Below are positions 6,338 through 7,374 of a stretch of 7,374 nucleotides of DNA, one piece after another (positions within the stretch are counted from its first letter, which is position 1; each line of letters opens with the position of its first letter). Source of the stretch: Spirochaetales bacterium (GTDB taxonomy: Bacteria; Spirochaetota; Spirochaetia; DTKZ01); contig JAGODW010000067.1 in NCBI GenBank assembly GCA_017998025.1, positions 1 through 7,374 on the forward strand. Reading direction: 5' to 3'. A program made the translations under genes and the position numbers. The notes beneath the pieces were generated by a model. That model was not told the DNA's origin, ran no database searches, and saw only the letters and a list, made by a program, of their open reading frames with translations.

Positions 6338-6378
6338 AGAGTTGCATATTTATTACAAATTAACAAGGAAAACTGCGT

Positions 6379-7278
6379 ATGGAAAAATCAAAGAACCTGT
6401 ATGGGGTAATTCCCCCCATGATTACTCCCTTTACAGAAGCGGGAGAGGTTGACGTTCCGGGATTAGAAAAACTTTTAGATTTTCTCATCGGACATGTGGA
6501 TGGATTGTTTATCTGTGGTTCCTACGGGTCGGGACCCCTTATGTCACTTAATGAACGGAAACAGGTGGCGGAAATTACGGTAAAACGGGTAGGGGGAAAG
6601 ATACCGGTGATAGTCCATACCGGTACAGCCAATACCCGGGATGCGGTGGAACTATCCCGACATGCAGTATCTCTGGGCGCTTCCGCTGTGTCTGCTGTAG
6701 CGCCCTACTACTACCATCATACCTCCGATGGAGTAATAGAGTTTTATAGTTCAATTCTCCGGGCAGTGCCCAGAGGATTCCCCGTGTACGTGTACCATAA
6801 CCCAAAGTTCTCCGGCTACGAGATCGGTATGGATACCCTGAGCCGTCTGGTGGAGGGAGGGATCCGGGGGATTAAAGATGCTACCTTTGACATTCTTAAG
6901 TTTGCTGCCTATATGCGGGATTTTGGAGAACAAGGGGTAGATGTGGTACTGGGGACGGAAAGTCTCTGGCTCTCTGCCAGTGCTCTGGGTGCACAGGCAT
7001 ACATTCCCGGGCTTGCAAACGCGTTTCCCGAACTCTGCGTGCTCCTCCATCGGCAAGGGATCAAGGGAGATTTTACCGCTTGCCGTAAAACTCAGTTCCA
7101 GGTGAACAGGGTACGGGATATGATGTACCTGGCACGGTCTACCCAGCTCGCTGTGTATGCAATGCTGGAAATACGGGGTATACTACGAACCTACCCTCGA
7201 AGCCCCTTTGTTCCTGCAACGGATGAGGAAAAACGAAACCTATATAGAGCCCTGGAGGAGCTGGGAGTGCTTCAGTAA
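6379..7278 (+). CDS. DHDPS/NAL-family class-I aldolase/lyase, possibly KDG-type aldolase (paralogue 2)
   Basis: A 299-residue TIM-barrel protein, clearly paralogous to the aldolase at 4480-5358. Lys166 in GIRGIKDATFD is the Schiff-base lysine and Tyr139 in VYVYHNPKFSG the catalytic tyrosine, with His in place of the first Asn of YNNP. The pyruvate-binding loop reads CGSYGSGPLM (46-55), the same departure from GTTGE/GSTGE as in paralogue 1. APYYYHHTSD (108-117) and TYPRSPFVPATDEEKRNL near the C-terminus resemble archaeal KDG aldolase. It probably splits a 2-keto-3-deoxy acid or its phosphate into pyruvate and an aldehyde. The two copies may differ in stereochemistry or phosphorylation of substrate; this is not shown by the sequence. 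The ATG at 6379 has AAGGA 9 nt upstream. It follows the regulator by 41 nt and precedes the DgoK-like kinase by 35 nt, so a single operon is likely. Confidence 0.88.
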   Translation: MEKSKNLYGVIPPMITPFTEAGEVDVPGLEKLLDFLIGHVDGLFICGSYGSGPLMSLNERKQVAEITVKRVGGKIPVIVHTGTANTRDAVELSRHAVSLGASAVSAVAPYYYHHTSDGVIEFYSSILRAVPRGFPVYVYHNPKFSGYEIGMDTLSRLVEGGIRGIKDATFDILKFAAYMRDFGEQGVDVVLGTESLWLSASALGAQAYIPGLANAFPELCVLLHRQGIKGDFTACRKTQFQVNRVRDMMYLARSTQLAVYAMLEIRGILRTYPRSPFVPATDEEKRNLYRALEELGVLQ

Positions 7279-7313
7279 GGTGCATAAGGTACAGCAAGGA
7301 AAAGGGTATAGGT

Positions 7314-7374
7314 ATGGCTGATACAATTTTAACAATTGACTGCGGGACTACGAACTCCCGGGTATACCTGGTAG
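7314..7374 (+). CDS. dgoK: N-terminus of a probable 2-keto-3-deoxygalactonate kinase (DgoK-like; 3' truncated by window end)
   Basis: An ATG at 7314, preceded by AAAGGG 7 nt upstream, opens a frame that runs to the last base, giving 20 residues: MADTILTIDCGTTNSRVYLV. The D-x-G-T-T-N-x-R-x-[YW]-L pattern is the phosphate-1 loop of ASKHA-fold kinases, and the TTNxR version is characteristic of the DgoK family, whose E. coli member begins IAIDWGSTNLRAWL. DgoK phosphorylates 2-keto-3-deoxygalactonate at O6. FGGY-type sugar kinases have a related loop but usually lack Asn-x-Arg. Most of the protein lies outside the window, so the call rests on this motif and on context: 35 nt behind an aldolase, same strand, in a locus that already has a KDG-kinase-like gene on the other arm. 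Confidence 0.65.
   Translation, partial: MADTILTIDCGTTNSRVYLV

Noticed and set aside
6338..6378. Separate promoter for the second aldolase (TTGCAT at 6342 as -35)
   Set aside because: No reasonable -10 hexamer lies 16-18 nt downstream; the gene is more simply transcribed from upstream.
1..7374. CRISPR array, tRNA/rRNA genes, insertion sequences or phage attachment sites
   Set aside because: I saw no regularly spaced repeats, no cloverleaf-like segments, no transposase or integrase motifs, and coding sequence fills nearly the whole window.

Overview
The window carries a compact sugar-acid catabolism and uptake locus arranged around a divergent promoter, plus the tail of an unrelated ATPase gene at the left edge. 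Base composition is fairly balanced. The solute-binding protein's export signal ends in a Gly-Gly-Ala-Lys-Glu-Glu stretch with no lipobox cysteine, a style common in Treponema/Spirochaeta-type spirochaetes. A spirochaete host is therefore my best guess, but it is an inference from one signal peptide and general style.

Layout. Positions 1-279 (+) are the C-terminal end of an SMC/RecN/YhaN-like ATPase, open at the window edge. It meets tail to tail, with a 22-bp overlap, the last gene of a leftward operon. Read in its own direction, that operon runs from 4318 down to 258: tctC (periplasmic binding protein), a stem-loop, tctB and tctA (small and large membrane subunits of a tripartite tricarboxylate-type transporter), then a PfkB-family kinase resembling 2-keto-3-deoxygluconate (KDG) kinase. 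tctB, tctA and the kinase are separated by only 2 and 1 nt. From 4480 rightward come a DHDPS/NAL-family aldolase/lyase, an RpiR-family regulator (HTH plus SIS), a second aldolase paralogue, and the first 20 codons of a second kinase, probably 2-keto-3-deoxygalactonate kinase (DgoK), cut by the window end. The gap between the two arms (4319-4479) holds two face-away promoters on either side of a perfect A/T palindrome. No gene-free stretch exceeds 300 bases.

How the genes fit together (inference): the TctCBA transporter imports a sugar-acid-like carboxylate. The two kinases and the two class-I (Schiff base) aldolases act on 2-keto-3-deoxy acids to give pyruvate and an aldehyde or aldehyde phosphate. 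The RpiR protein would sense a phosphorylated sugar-acid intermediate through its SIS domain and control the divergent promoters. Both aldolases carry G-T/S-Y-G-S-G-P in place of the usual GTTGE/GSTGE pyruvate-binding motif and resemble archaeal KDG aldolase more than DHDPS at several points. The actual substrate cannot be read from the sequence. The most notable aspects are the pairing of a tripartite tricarboxylate transporter with a KDG/KDGal-type pathway, the duplicated unusual aldolase, and the architecture of the shared regulatory region.
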